This document shows positions 17,937 through 26,940 of a stretch of DNA of 64,000 bases, piece by piece. A program made the translations under genes and the position numbers. Location: contig NZ_BCPR01000011.1 in NCBI RefSeq assembly GCF_016586165.1, forward strand, positions 1 to 64,000. The letters run 5' to 3'. Position 1 is the stretch's first letter. Each line of letters begins with the position of its first letter. Source of the stretch: Dyella sp. EPa41 (GTDB taxonomy: Bacteria; Pseudomonadota; Gammaproteobacteria; Xanthomonadales; Rhodanobacteraceae). Under the pieces are notes generated by a model, which was not told the DNA's origin, searched no databases, and saw nothing but the letters and a program-made list of their open reading frames with translations.

Positions 17937-20125
17937 TCGACCAGCTTGATCGGGATGAAGTGGCCGTCACGACCGATCGGCGTGAGCGGCAGGCCCGCCT
18001 TGGCGCGCCGCTTGCGCTCGGCACTGAGCGGTGGGCAGGCATGGTCGTCGTGGTAGAGCACCAGGCAATCGAGGCACTGCATGCACTCGGAAGGGTCGAT
18101 GCGCCCCTGCGCATCGATGGCCTGCGAACCACAGCCGACCGCGCACGCCTTGCAGGTGGTGCATTCGGCCTTGCGCTTCAGGCCGAACAGGCGGAACCGC
18201 GACGGCAGCGCCAGTGCCGCTCCCAGCGGGCACAGGTACTTGCAGAACGGCCGCTCGACGAACAGGGAGAGCGCCACCAGCGCCGACCAGAACAGCACGA
18301 ACGGCCAGCTGCGGTTCCACACGTGGACCATGAAGGTGGTCTTGAACGGCTCCACCTCCGCCATGCGTTCGGCCAGCGCCATGGAGTGGAACGAGGCCGC
18401 CACCAGCACCAGCAGCACGACGTATTTCATCCAGCGCAGGCGATGGTGCCAGCGCGAGGGCAGCGCGAACTGCCAACGCCCGAGGCCGAGACGCCGCGCA
18501 CCGCGGAACAGCAGCTCGCTCATCGAGCCATACGGGCACAGCCAGCCGCAGAACACGCCGCGCCCCCACAAGGCAATGGTGACGGCGATGAAGATCCAGA
18601 ACAGGAAGATCAACGGGTCGCTGAGGAACAGGTCCCAGCGCCAGCCATCGAAAGGCGCATGGATCAGCGTGAGCACCTGCACGATCGAAGGCTGTGCCAG
18701 CTGCACGGCGCCGATGAAGCCTACGGCCACGACCCAGGCGGCGATGTGCGGCCATAGTATCCAGCGCTTGTCGTTACGCCGGGACCGTGCGGCCCACCGC
18801 ATGCGCAGGGCGTAGAACACGCCGACGGACAGCAGGAAGGCCACGAAGCCCGCGATGGTGACCGCCTTTGCCTTCCACAGTTTCACCCACGCCGGCGTCG
18901 GCGTCTCGATGGCCGGACGCCCGCCTTCGAGATAGCGTGCCGGCAGCCAGTATTCCGCGTTGAAGTTGGCGAAGTCCGCGGTGCCATGGTCGTCGGCATG
19001 CTTGGACAGGAACGCGAGCCGCCACGGATACGCCGCGGAAAACGACTTGCCGCGCAGGATGAAGATGCCTGACTCGTCGTACGGCGGTGCGCCCGCCACA
19101 TCGACGTGATAGAGATTGCGGTAGTCGCCGTCACCGAACTGGTAGGTGTCGGCGTCCTGGGTGACCTGGATGCGGTCATACACGCCGCCGCGCACGAAGG
19201 CCGAGCCCTTGAACGAGCTGCTGCCGCTGTTGATGATGAAGATGGCGTGCTCACCCGGCTTGAGGTCGCTCATCAGGCGCTGGTAACCCGCTTCACCGAG
19301 CACGGCCTTGCCCACGGCCGGTGCATCGAGATAGCCGAACCACAGGTCGATGAAGGGCTGCCCGGCGCGCGGCTCGCCTACCTGTTCGGGCATCACCTTG
19401 AGATGACCGATGCTTCCCTCCGCAACCAGCCCCTCCCAGTCGGACGGGCCAGCCACGGCGGTGAAACGGGCCTGGGGACGTTCCACGGCATGGATCAACC
19501 CGACCTGTCGCGCCACGGCGTAGCTGCCCCGCCCCACCATCTGGTTCTCCGCCAGCACCGTGACGGTGGCACCGCTGATGGCGGCCATCGGCACGTTGGT
19601 GCCATCGGCGCGGCCGAGCTCGAAGTGGGCACCGGCAGGCTTGCCGGTGTACTGGGCCACATAGCCCATGAGCTTTTCTTCGGGTATGCCCGCCAGCAGG
19701 ATCGGTTCGCTGTGGCGGAGGATGCGCACGCCCGTGATGCGGCCCTGTGCATCCATGCCGACCAGGGTGACGATGGGCTTGCCGGAATAGCCGACGACAT
19801 CGGGCGTGGTGTCGGTGGACAGGAACACGTAGCCGACGACTTCATCATGGCCGTTGCGCTGGCGAATGCCTTCCACGTACGCCGGCTGGCCTTTGCGCAG
19901 CGAGAAGCGCTCGGCTGCCGGCAACACGCTGCCGCACGGCGCGTAACGGCACAGCTCGGGGCTGGCGAACATCGCCGCCGGCAGCTCCGCCTCGTAGGCA
20001 CCGGCCAGTGCCTGGCTGCTTCCGAGCAGCACCCAGGCGAACAGGATCAAGACGCATGGCCATCCAAACCGACGGCCATGCCGGGCAGCGGCGCCTCGAT
20101 CATGGCGCAAGCCTTCCATGCCCAT
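17933..20125 (-). CDS. nosR: NosR, membrane flavo/iron-sulfur protein for N2O reduction
   Basis: NosR supports nosZ expression and electron delivery to NosZ from the quinol pool. The 730-residue protein starts MGMEGLRHDR with a signal/TM at about 20-40. A periplasmic FMN-binding domain follows (AISGATVTVLAENQM; the Thr for covalent FMN is plausible there). Several TM helices come next, with the paired motifs FCGWLCPYGS and FCKYLCPLGA. A cytoplasmic two-cluster ferredoxin-like tail ends the protein (CTTCKACAVGC, CMQCLDC). The frame stays open over 1,100 codons upstream, but the upstream part is antisense to nosZ; 20125 gives the family's normal length. NosR presence marks a clade I nos system. 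Confidence 0.95.
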   Translation of the reverse strand: MGMEGLRHDRGAAARHGRRFGWPCVLILFAWVLLGSSQALAGAYEAELPAAMFASPELCRYAPCGSVLPAAERFSLRKGQPAYVEGIRQRNGHDEVVGYVFLSTDTTPDVVGYSGKPIVTLVGMDAQGRITGVRILRHSEPILLAGIPEEKLMGYVAQYTGKPAGAHFELGRADGTNVPMAAISGATVTVLAENQMVGRGSYAVARQVGLIHAVERPQARFTAVAGPSDWEGLVAEGSIGHLKVMPEQVGEPRAGQPFIDLWFGYLDAPAVGKAVLGEAGYQRLMSDLKPGEHAIFIINSGSSSFKGSAFVRGGVYDRIQVTQDADTYQFGDGDYRNLYHVDVAGAPPYDESGIFILRGKSFSAAYPWRLAFLSKHADDHGTADFANFNAEYWLPARYLEGGRPAIETPTPAWVKLWKAKAVTIAGFVAFLLSVGVFYALRMRWAARSRRNDKRWILWPHIAAWVVAVGFIGAVQLAQPSIVQVLTLIHAPFDGWRWDLFLSDPLIFLFWIFIAVTIALWGRGVFCGWLCPYGSMSELLFRGARRLGLGRWQFALPSRWHHRLRWMKYVVLLVLVAASFHSMALAERMAEVEPFKTTFMVHVWNRSWPFVLFWSALVALSLFVERPFCKYLCPLGAALALPSRFRLFGLKRKAECTTCKACAVGCGSQAIDAQGRIDPSECMQCLDCLVLYHDDHACPPLSAERKRRAKAGLPLTPIGRDGHFIPIKLVE

Positions 20126-20139
20126 GACGCGCTTCCGCC

Positions 20140-20562
20140 CTATTGCACCTTGCCAACCATGTAATCGACGGCCGCCTTTATCGCGGTCTCGTCGAGGCTC
20201 GGGTTGCCGCCATGCGCTGGCATGGCGCCCTTCTCGCCCGTGAAGCCGTCGAGGGCATGCTTGTAGAGCACATCCTTGCCTTGCGCGATGCGCGGAGCCC
20301 AGTCGTCCTTGTTGCCAAGCACGGGGGCACCGACGGCCGGACTGCCGTGGCACATCACGCACGTACCCTGGTACACCTTTTCTCCCGGCGAAGGCTCGGT
20401 CGCCACCGGTTCGGCGGCGGGCTGGCTGGCAGTGGCCTCGACAGCCGCCGCGGGTGGCGGCGTTGCATCGCCGGAAGACGCGCTCTTGTCGCCACCACCA
20501 CACGCAGCAAGAAGCATGGCCGCCGCGACCATCAGCGGGCCAGCAAGAAATCTGACTTTCAT
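20140..20562 (-). CDS. c-type cytochrome lipoprotein, probable electron donor in the nos operon
   Basis: The 140-residue protein from MKVRFLAGPL has a lipoprotein signal with lipobox LLAAC, a Ser/Pro/Ala-rich linker, and one cytochrome c domain with heme motif C-V-M-C-H and a distal axial Met at GAMPAHGG. It resembles the cytochrome c5/CycB group. Being first in the operon before nosR suggests it passes electrons to NosZ, as nosC-type cytochromes do. That role is an inference from position. ATG at 20628 would precede the signal by 22 residues and is less likely. Confidence 0.88.
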   Translation of the reverse strand: MKVRFLAGPLMVAAAMLLAACGGGDKSASSGDATPPPAAAVEATASQPAAEPVATEPSPGEKVYQGTCVMCHGSPAVGAPVLGNKDDWAPRIAQGKDVLYKHALDGFTGEKGAMPAHGGNPSLDETAIKAAVDYMVGKVQ

Positions 20563-20660
20563 CGATTGAATTCCCTGGGTACGGATGCGGGTCGTGCACG
20601 TGCAAACGCTGACTGCATCGGACGACACGAAGATGAGAGCAGCGGGGTGCAGATTTCACC

Positions 20661-20674
20661 TTGACATGCGTCAG
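20661..20674. promoter_or_regulatory. FNR/DNR-like box upstream of the nosC-nosR operon
   Basis: TTGAC-ATGC-GTCAG is a near-palindromic 5-4-5 site resembling the FNR/DNR consensus TTGAT-N4-ATCAA. Its centre (20667.5) is about 105 nt upstream of the leftward cytochrome start, which would leave a leader of about 65 nt if it acts at -41.5. The match to consensus is partial. Confidence 0.45.
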
Positions 20675-20722
20675 CCCTGTGGCAATCGATACCGCACGCA
20701 ACGCGTGCAATTTCCGCTCCAA

Positions 20723-20764
20723 GTGACCTGCATCAATTGCTTGGCGCGTAGCGAATCCTAGAGT
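20723..20764 (+). promoter_or_regulatory. FNR/DNR-type activated promoter of nosZ
   Basis: GTGAC-CTGC-ATCAA at 20723-20736 matches TTGAT-N4-ATCAA at 8 of 10 positions. A -10-like TAGAGT lies at 20759-20764, placing the box centre near -41.5 of a start site around 20771, the class II arrangement. nosZ begins 36 nt after that. Activation under low oxygen and/or NO by a CRP/FNR-family regulator is therefore likely; the specific regulator is not in the window. Confidence 0.6.
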
Positions 20765-20806
20765 CCGCGTCGTCTTAAACCGACGCAACCAAAGAGGGAT
20801 GCGCAG

Positions 20807-22750
20807 ATGAGCGGTAACGAAACGAAGGACGACTATTCGGCGATCGATCCGAGCCGAAGGAAATTTCTTGGCACGACTGCGATGGCCGGTCTCGCCGGTA
20901 CCGGCGCGGCCCTGGGTTTGACGGCATGCGGCGCCTCGCAGCCAGCGGGTGACAAGGCTGCCGCCGGTCTGGCGCCCGCCGCCGCACCTGCCGAGCACGG
21001 CGCTTACGATGTGCCGCCAGGCAAGCTGGACAGCTACTACATCATTTCGTCCGGCGGCCATTCCGGCGAAGTGCGCATCTACGGCTGCCCGTCCGGTCGC
21101 ACGATCAAGCGCATTCCGGTGTTCAACATCGACCCGATGGTGGGCTGGGGCATCACCAACGAATCGCGCGCCATCATCGGCACGCGCCCGGGCGGCCAGC
21201 TCAAATACTGGACGGGCGATACGCACCACGTGCACGGCTCCTACAAGGACGGCACGTATGACGGCAAGCACTTCTGGGTCAACGACAAGTTGAACGCCCG
21301 CGTGGCGCGCATCCGCGGCGACACGTTCGAAGTGGACAAGATCACCGAGCTGCCGAACGTGCAGGGCCACCACGGCATTTTTCCCGACAAGCGCGACCCG
21401 GTGGATGCGTCGATCAATCACACCACGCGCATCTTTGCCGGCGCGGAATTCCACATTCCGCTTCCCAACGACGGTCGCGACGAAACCTCACCGGACAAGT
21501 ACGGCTGCCTGTTCAGCTGCCTCGACGCGGAAAGCATGGACGTGCGCTGGCAGTGCCGCATCGACGGCAACATGGACCTGGTCGCCACCAGCTACGACGG
21601 CAAGCTCGCCGCGTCCAACCAGTACAACACCGAGAACGGCATCCACTACGAGGACATGATGTCGGCGGAGCAGGACGCCTGCGTGTTCTTCAACATCGCG
21701 CGCATCGAAGCGGCGGTGGCGGCGGGCAAGACCACCACCATCGGCGATTCCAAGGTGCCGGTGGTGGATGGCCGCAAGGAAGCCAATGCGGACCCCAAGA
21801 CGGCATTGACGTGCTATGTGCCGATTCCGAAGAACCCGCACGGCGTCAACGCCAGCCCGGACGGCAAGTATTTCGTCTGCTCCGGCAAGCTGTCGCCGAC
21901 CTGTTCGGTGATCGACCTGGCGCTGGTGAACAAGTGGTTCGACGGCGAGCTGGCCAAGCCGCGCGATGCCGTGATCGCCGAGCCCAACGTCGGCCTGGGG
22001 CCCTTGCACACCGGCTTCGACGGCCGCGGCAATGCGTATACGACGTTGTTCCTGGACAGCAAGATCGTGAAGTGGAGCGTCGACGCCGCCATCGCGCAAT
22101 TCAAGGGCGATGCCAAGGCCAAGGTGATCCTCGATACCGTCGACGTGCATTACCAGCCGGGTCATGGCTACACCTCGATGGGCGAGACCAAGGAGCCGGA
22201 CGGCAAGTTCTACAACTCGGGCAACAAGTTCTCTAAGGATCGCTTCCTGCCCGTGGGTCCGCTGCACGTGGAAACCGAACAGCTCATCGACATCTCCGGC
22301 GACAAGATGAAGCTGATCCACGACCACACGGCGTACCCGGAGCCGCATGACGCGATCATCGTGCGCGCCGACATCATCAAGACACGCCAGATCTACGACC
22401 TCAACGAGTTCCCCAATGCCGTCAAGAGCAAGGAGGAGAGCACGATCGAACGCAACGGCAACAAGGTGCACATCAGGCTGATGTCGCAGGCGCCGGCGTA
22501 CTCGATGCGCGAGTTCAACGTGAAGAAGGGCGACATCGTCACCATCACGCTGACCAACCACGACAAGGTCGAGGACCTGACCCACGGCTTCGGTATCCCG
22601 AAGTACAACATCAACTTCATCGTCAATCCGCAGGAGACGAAGTCGGTGACGTTCGTGGCGGACAAGCCGGGCATCTTCTGGTGCTACTGCACGCACTTCT
22701 GCCATGCACTGCATCTGGAAATGCGTTCGCGACTGATCGTGGAAGGTTGA
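20807..22750 (+). CDS. nosZ: Nitrous-oxide reductase NosZ (clade I, Tat-exported)
   Basis: NosZ is the periplasmic copper enzyme reducing N2O to N2. The 647-residue protein has a Tat signal SRRKFLG (residues 16-22), which together with nosR marks clade I. A seven-bladed propeller holding CuZ follows (GDTHHVHGS, HTAYPEPHDA), then a C-terminal cupredoxin with the CuA motif C628-x3-C632-x3-H636-x2-M639. The residue at 626 is Cys where the well-studied enzymes have Tyr, giving W-C-Y-C. It is divergent from the nosC-nosR operon and followed by nosX. No nitrite or NO reductase genes lie nearby. Confidence 0.97.
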   Translation: MSGNETKDDYSAIDPSRRKFLGTTAMAGLAGTGAALGLTACGASQPAGDKAAAGLAPAAAPAEHGAYDVPPGKLDSYYIISSGGHSGEVRIYGCPSGRTIKRIPVFNIDPMVGWGITNESRAIIGTRPGGQLKYWTGDTHHVHGSYKDGTYDGKHFWVNDKLNARVARIRGDTFEVDKITELPNVQGHHGIFPDKRDPVDASINHTTRIFAGAEFHIPLPNDGRDETSPDKYGCLFSCLDAESMDVRWQCRIDGNMDLVATSYDGKLAASNQYNTENGIHYEDMMSAEQDACVFFNIARIEAAVAAGKTTTIGDSKVPVVDGRKEANADPKTALTCYVPIPKNPHGVNASPDGKYFVCSGKLSPTCSVIDLALVNKWFDGELAKPRDAVIAEPNVGLGPLHTGFDGRGNAYTTLFLDSKIVKWSVDAAIAQFKGDAKAKVILDTVDVHYQPGHGYTSMGETKEPDGKFYNSGNKFSKDRFLPVGPLHVETEQLIDISGDKMKLIHDHTAYPEPHDAIIVRADIIKTRQIYDLNEFPNAVKSKEESTIERNGNKVHIRLMSQAPAYSMREFNVKKGDIVTITLTNHDKVEDLTHGFGIPKYNINFIVNPQETKSVTFVADKPGIFWCYCTHFCHALHLEMRSRLIVEG

Positions 22751-22763
22751 ACCTGCACCATCC

Positions 22764-22791
22764 GAGGGGCGGCGCCACGACGTCGCCCCTC
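22764..22791 (+). terminator. Hairpin after nosZ, possible attenuator or terminator
   Basis: GAGGGGCG (22764-22771) pairs with CGCCCCTC (22784-22791), 13 nt downstream of the nosZ stop. There is no strong T-run, so it may only stabilise nosZ mRNA or partly reduce nosX expression. Confidence 0.45.
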
Positions 22792-22833
22792 CCGTCTTTC
22801 AGGCGGCGCGTCTTGCCGCCTCCGGGAGCAGCC

Positions 22834-23958
22834 ATGACATCCCGCCCGCCCAGGCCGGCGATTCGCGCGGGCATCGTTCTCGCGACGTTCGTCCTGCTTG
22901 CCGGCCTGTTCCTTTGGCTACGCCCCTTGCAGCCGGTGCAGGGCGAGTTCCTGGTGTTCGGCACGCGCGCGCGCATCGAGTTGCTGGCGGCCAATCGCGA
23001 CGATGCGGACGCGGCGCTGCAGGACATCGGGCGTCTCTTCATCCATGACCACCACACCTGGCACCCGTGGGAACCGAGCGAACTGACCCGGCTCAACGCT
23101 GCCTTGGCGCATGGCCAGTCCTATCGCGTACCGGCGGACGTTGCCGACCTGATTCGCCGTGCGCAGACCGGCTTTGCCCAGACCGACGGATTGTTCAACG
23201 CCGCGGCCGGGCGCCTGATCGGCGCATGGGGGTTCCATACCAGCCGCTATCCCGTGCAGACGGCCGCGCCCTCCGACGTTGAGGTGAAAACCCTGCTCGA
23301 CCAACGGCCGGGCATGGACGATGTCCACATCGCGGCCGATGGCACCATCAGCGCCGGCAATCCGGCCGTGTCGCTGGATATCAATGGGCTCTCCGAGGGC
23401 TACGCCTCCGCCCAGGTCAAGCAGTTGCTCGCCAGGCATGGCATCGACCATGCCCTGATCTACCTCGGCGGCTTCGTCATGGCGGTCGGGCGCCACGAGG
23501 GCCAGGCCTGGCGCGTCGGCGTGAGCGCGCCGGCGGGCGTACTGGGGAGCATCGACCTGGACGGCGGCGAATCGCTGGCGTCCTCCGGCGACTATCAACG
23601 CCATCGCGCCTCGTCGGCCGACCTCGGCCATATCGTCGATACGCGCACCGGCTGGCCGCAGCGGGCGAGCGCGGCGACCAGCGTGCTCAGCGACGACCCG
23701 GTGTATGCGGACATCGCCGCCACGGCGCTCATGGTGGCTGGCCCGGCCGGGTTCCAGCACATGGCCGACCACATGCACCTCGACTGCGCCCTGCTGCTGG
23801 GGCATGACGGCAAGCTCTACATCACGCCCGGCATGCGGGCACGCCTGCATACGACCTTCCCGGCCGGAGACATCCGGGTCGTGCCACGCCCGACCCGGAG
23901 CTGCACATCGGACGGACCGGCAGGCGGGAAGGCCGTGGTCGTTCCCGTCGGCGTGTAG
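22834..23958 (+). CDS. nosX: FAD:protein FMN transferase, ApbE/NosX family
   Basis: ApbE/NosX enzymes attach FMN covalently to a Thr in target flavoproteins; in nos loci the target is the periplasmic domain of NosR. The 374-residue protein has an N-terminal membrane anchor (GIVLATFVLLAGLFLW). It has the family motifs SLDINGLSEGYA (where many homologues have AKGYA), IYLGGFVMAVG, ASSGDYQRH and HIVDTRTGWP. It lies 83 nt after nosZ on the same strand. An in-frame start inside nosZ is ignored, because GGGAG precedes the ATG at 22834. Confidence 0.9.
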   Translation: MTSRPPRPAIRAGIVLATFVLLAGLFLWLRPLQPVQGEFLVFGTRARIELLAANRDDADAALQDIGRLFIHDHHTWHPWEPSELTRLNAALAHGQSYRVPADVADLIRRAQTGFAQTDGLFNAAAGRLIGAWGFHTSRYPVQTAAPSDVEVKTLLDQRPGMDDVHIAADGTISAGNPAVSLDINGLSEGYASAQVKQLLARHGIDHALIYLGGFVMAVGRHEGQAWRVGVSAPAGVLGSIDLDGGESLASSGDYQRHRASSADLGHIVDTRTGWPQRASAATSVLSDDPVYADIAATALMVAGPAGFQHMADHMHLDCALLLGHDGKLYITPGMRARLHTTFPAGDIRVVPRPTRSCTSDGPAGGKAVVVPVGV

Positions 23959-24116
23959 CGGCCAGCTGTCCGCCGAACCGGCGTTTCTCCCAACGCGTCA
24001 CGTTCCGGCAGTCCGGCCGGCTACGCCGCCCGGCCTCCCCCATCCAGCCGATGGCGGCGCCGAGGGGAGAGCCCCTACACTGGCCTCATTCCGGGGGGAA
24101 ATTCACAAGGTCAGCC

Positions 24117-26414
24117 ATGGATGTCGAACAGCAGGGTCGACGTCAGCCGCTTGCATTTGATCGGGACGCCCGCCCCGACAATGCCCAGTGGTCGCCGCGC
24201 GCGCGCCGCTTGATCGAAGAAACCCATGCACTGTGCGTCAGCTGGCTCGAAGCGCCGCTGCGGGCATGCCTGTTCGACATCGAGCAACGCCTTTATTCGC
24301 GCGCCGAGCGCTCGCGCAACAACATGGAGCAGCAGCGGTGCCTGTTCAGCCGCCAACTGCTGCAGCAGCAGCGCCCCTCGCTGGAGCGCCGCTTCCTGGA
24401 AGGAGTGCGCAGGCATTTCAGCCGGCTGGGCGCGCCCGGCGGCTCGACGCAGGAGCAGGAACCCGCCCACCGCCCCCTTGAGCTGCTCGACCAGGCGGAG
24501 CACGAGCAGCACGTTGCCGTGCAGACCCTGGTTGCGCGTGGCGAAGCCCGCCATGGCCCGCCCTTGTTCGAACTCGGCTACCGCTTTGCCGTGCTGGTGA
24601 GCCAGCCCCCACTGGAAGGCGAGCTTCTGCCGCTGGGTCCCCAGGCGCTGGCGTCGGCGTTTCGCGAGGGCGGAGAGACCTTGCAGGATTTCCCCTCGGA
24701 GCATCACGTACTGATGCTGCAGAGCTTCGACACGGCCGTGGTCAGCGCGTTGGGGTCGCTGTACGACACGGTCAACGAGCACCTGCGCGCCGACGGCATC
24801 CTGCCCCAGCTGCGCGCCTTCCCCACCACGCCACGCACGCAGCCCGAACGGCAGCCGCGCGCCAACCCGGCAGACCATGCGCCAGGCAACGCCGCGCGCC
24901 AAGCGCCCGCGCCGGCAGCGGGCGCATCGCCCCATCCGGCTTCCGGTCGCAGCGACAGCATCGCGGTGCTGGACAACCTGCGCGAAATGCTGGCCCAGCA
25001 TCGCGCCGGCCAGGGTGCACTGAGCTACCACCCGAGCGGTCGGCCCGCCACGCCGGAGGAACTGCAACTCGCCCTCGATGCGTTGCAGCTGCACGTGTCC
25101 GACGTGGCCGACCAGGCGCGACGCGAACTTCGCAGCGCGCATGCCCTACGCGAAGAACTGCTCACCCAGCTCAACACCGGCAAGCCGGCCGGGGCGCACC
25201 AGACCCACCTCTCCGACGAACAGGGCGACACGGTGGAACTGGTCGCCATGCTGTTCGAGCAGCTGGGCCACCAGTTGCAGCACGACGGCAGTGCGCATTC
25301 GCTGCTCGGCGACCTGCAGCTGCCGTTGCTGCGCATGGCGGTCGCCGACAAGGGTTTCTTCAACCAGCACGAGCACCCCGCGCGCAAGTTGCTGGGGATG
25401 GTTACCGAAGCGGCCAACGACTGGCTCGATGTGCCCGATGGCGATGTGGATCGCTCGCTGGCCGCCAAACTCAACCAACTGGTGGACCGCGCACGGCGCG
25501 AGCCGCCGAGCACCGGCCTCTATACCAGCCTGCTGGCCGACATCGAACACCACCTGGGCCTGCTCAACCGCAAGGCGCAGATCGCCGAGCGCCGCCAGGT
25601 GGAAGCGATGCAGGGCCGCGAGCGGCTGGAGCAGGCGCGCCGGCGCGCGGCCGACCTGATGACCGAACGCTTCGAGCGCTGCAATCCTCGCGGCCTGCTG
25701 CGCACGCTGCTGGAGCGCGCATGGTCCGACGTGCTGGCCTTGACCCTGCTGCGCCATGGCGAGGACAGCGAAGCGTTCGCTCTGCGCCTGCGCATCACCG
25801 ACCAGCTGCTCGGCCAGCAGCCGGTGGCCGACCAGGGCCTGCTGCAATCGGAGGTGGAGTCGGGCCTGCAGCAGATCGGCATGCATGCCGAGGAAGCCGT
25901 GCAGGTCGCGCAACGCCTGCTGGGCATTTCCGCCACCACGCCGACCGCCAACCACGCCAACGACAACACCGCCACGACGACGGAACTCGCGCTCAAGCTC
26001 AAGCAGCACCAGCGACTGGGTGAACACGTCGCGCCGGAAACGCCCGTTGCCGCACCGACGCCTCCGCCCGTGCCTGCTTCACCCGAATCGCCCGAGCGCC
26101 GCATTTACCAGCGCCTGCGCCAGCTGCCATTCGGCACCTGGTTTGAATTCATCGATCCCAACAGCGGTCGCGTTACCCAGCGCAAGCTCGCCTGGTATTC
26201 GCCGGTGTCTGGCAACGGCCTGTTCGTGACGCGCCGCGGCCTGCGCGACGAGGAAGTGTCCTTGCAGCATCTGGCCCATGAAATGGCCTGCGGGCGCGTA
26301 CGCGAGATGGCCCACGTACGAGACAACCTGCTCGATCGCGCGTGGCAGGCGCTGACCAGCCACCTGCGACAGGTCACCCGCCCGATGGCGACGCCGCCAC
26401 GGCAGGGGGCGTAA
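24117..26414 (+). CDS. DUF1631 family protein
   Basis: This 765-residue cytoplasmic protein matches the DUF1631 family pattern: a long, mostly helical protein whose C-terminal module is LPFGTWFEF...KLAWYSPVSGNGLFVTRRG, followed by LQHLAHEMACGRVR. Low-complexity Pro/Ala linkers occur near residues 250-290 and 640-670. No enzymatic motif is apparent; databases sometimes mislabel the family as thymidine phosphorylase. It is followed 5 nt later by a PilZ-domain gene, and the C-terminal module itself resembles a PilZ-like beta-barrel, so a link to c-di-GMP signalling is an inference worth testing. Confidence 0.8.
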   Translation: MDVEQQGRRQPLAFDRDARPDNAQWSPRARRLIEETHALCVSWLEAPLRACLFDIEQRLYSRAERSRNNMEQQRCLFSRQLLQQQRPSLERRFLEGVRRHFSRLGAPGGSTQEQEPAHRPLELLDQAEHEQHVAVQTLVARGEARHGPPLFELGYRFAVLVSQPPLEGELLPLGPQALASAFREGGETLQDFPSEHHVLMLQSFDTAVVSALGSLYDTVNEHLRADGILPQLRAFPTTPRTQPERQPRANPADHAPGNAARQAPAPAAGASPHPASGRSDSIAVLDNLREMLAQHRAGQGALSYHPSGRPATPEELQLALDALQLHVSDVADQARRELRSAHALREELLTQLNTGKPAGAHQTHLSDEQGDTVELVAMLFEQLGHQLQHDGSAHSLLGDLQLPLLRMAVADKGFFNQHEHPARKLLGMVTEAANDWLDVPDGDVDRSLAAKLNQLVDRARREPPSTGLYTSLLADIEHHLGLLNRKAQIAERRQVEAMQGRERLEQARRRAADLMTERFERCNPRGLLRTLLERAWSDVLALTLLRHGEDSEAFALRLRITDQLLGQQPVADQGLLQSEVESGLQQIGMHAEEAVQVAQRLLGISATTPTANHANDNTATTTELALKLKQHQRLGEHVAPETPVAAPTPPPVPASPESPERRIYQRLRQLPFGTWFEFIDPNSGRVTQRKLAWYSPVSGNGLFVTRRGLRDEEVSLQHLAHEMACGRVREMAHVRDNLLDRAWQALTSHLRQVTRPMATPPRQGA

Positions 26415-26419
26415 CCGGC

Positions 26420-26779
26420 ATGAGCGAAAACATCGCCTCCATCGACCAGCGTCGCGCGCAACGCAAGCGCGCCAACTTCACCGCCATCGTCACCGACGTG
26501 ATCAGTGGCCAGCCGATCGGCCACCTCGGCAATCTCTCCGCCAACGGCATGCTGCTGATCAGCGCCCACCCGCCACGCAGCGAAGCGATCTACCAGGTCA
26601 GCCTCTCGTTGCCCGGCCTGGGCAGCACACCGCAGAGCATCGAAGTCGGCATCCAGGAGCAATGGCACGAAGCCGCCGCCAGCCCCGGACAGATCTGGGC
26701 CGGCTACCGCATCGTGGCCATCGATGAATCCGATGCCGCGTTGCTGGACGCGTGGCTGGAGCAGCCGGACCGGTCGTGA
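26420..26779 (+). CDS. PilZ domain protein
   Basis: The 119-residue protein is a single PilZ domain, usually a c-di-GMP receptor. It has the basic N-terminal motif in RRAQRKRANF and a second motif N-L-S-A-N-G-M, where the consensus is D/N-x-S-x-x-G. Both ligand motifs are therefore present, with Asn replacing Asp. It follows the DUF1631 gene after 5 nt and is probably co-translated. Confidence 0.85.
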   Translation: MSENIASIDQRRAQRKRANFTAIVTDVISGQPIGHLGNLSANGMLLISAHPPRSEAIYQVSLSLPGLGSTPQSIEVGIQEQWHEAAASPGQIWAGYRIVAIDESDAALLDAWLEQPDRS

Positions 26780-26940
26780 GATTGGGGTTTCTTTCTGCCG
26801 CTACGCAACGCGCCAAAATGGTGGGGACTTAAAGAGGGTTGGCGCGCGTTCTGGCGCTTTCGCAAGATTGACCCTCACCCCAACCCTCTCCCCGGAGGGG
26901 AGAGGGAGAAAAAAAGCGGCGGTGCGGCGCGATTAGATCC

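Noticed and set aside
20126-21454. N-terminal extension of nosR to an 1173-residue product
   Set aside because: The extension is antisense to nosZ and the cytochrome gene; the start at 20125 gives normal NosR length and a membrane signal.
21488-22714. 408-codon frame on the minus strand
   Set aside because: Antisense shadow of nosZ.
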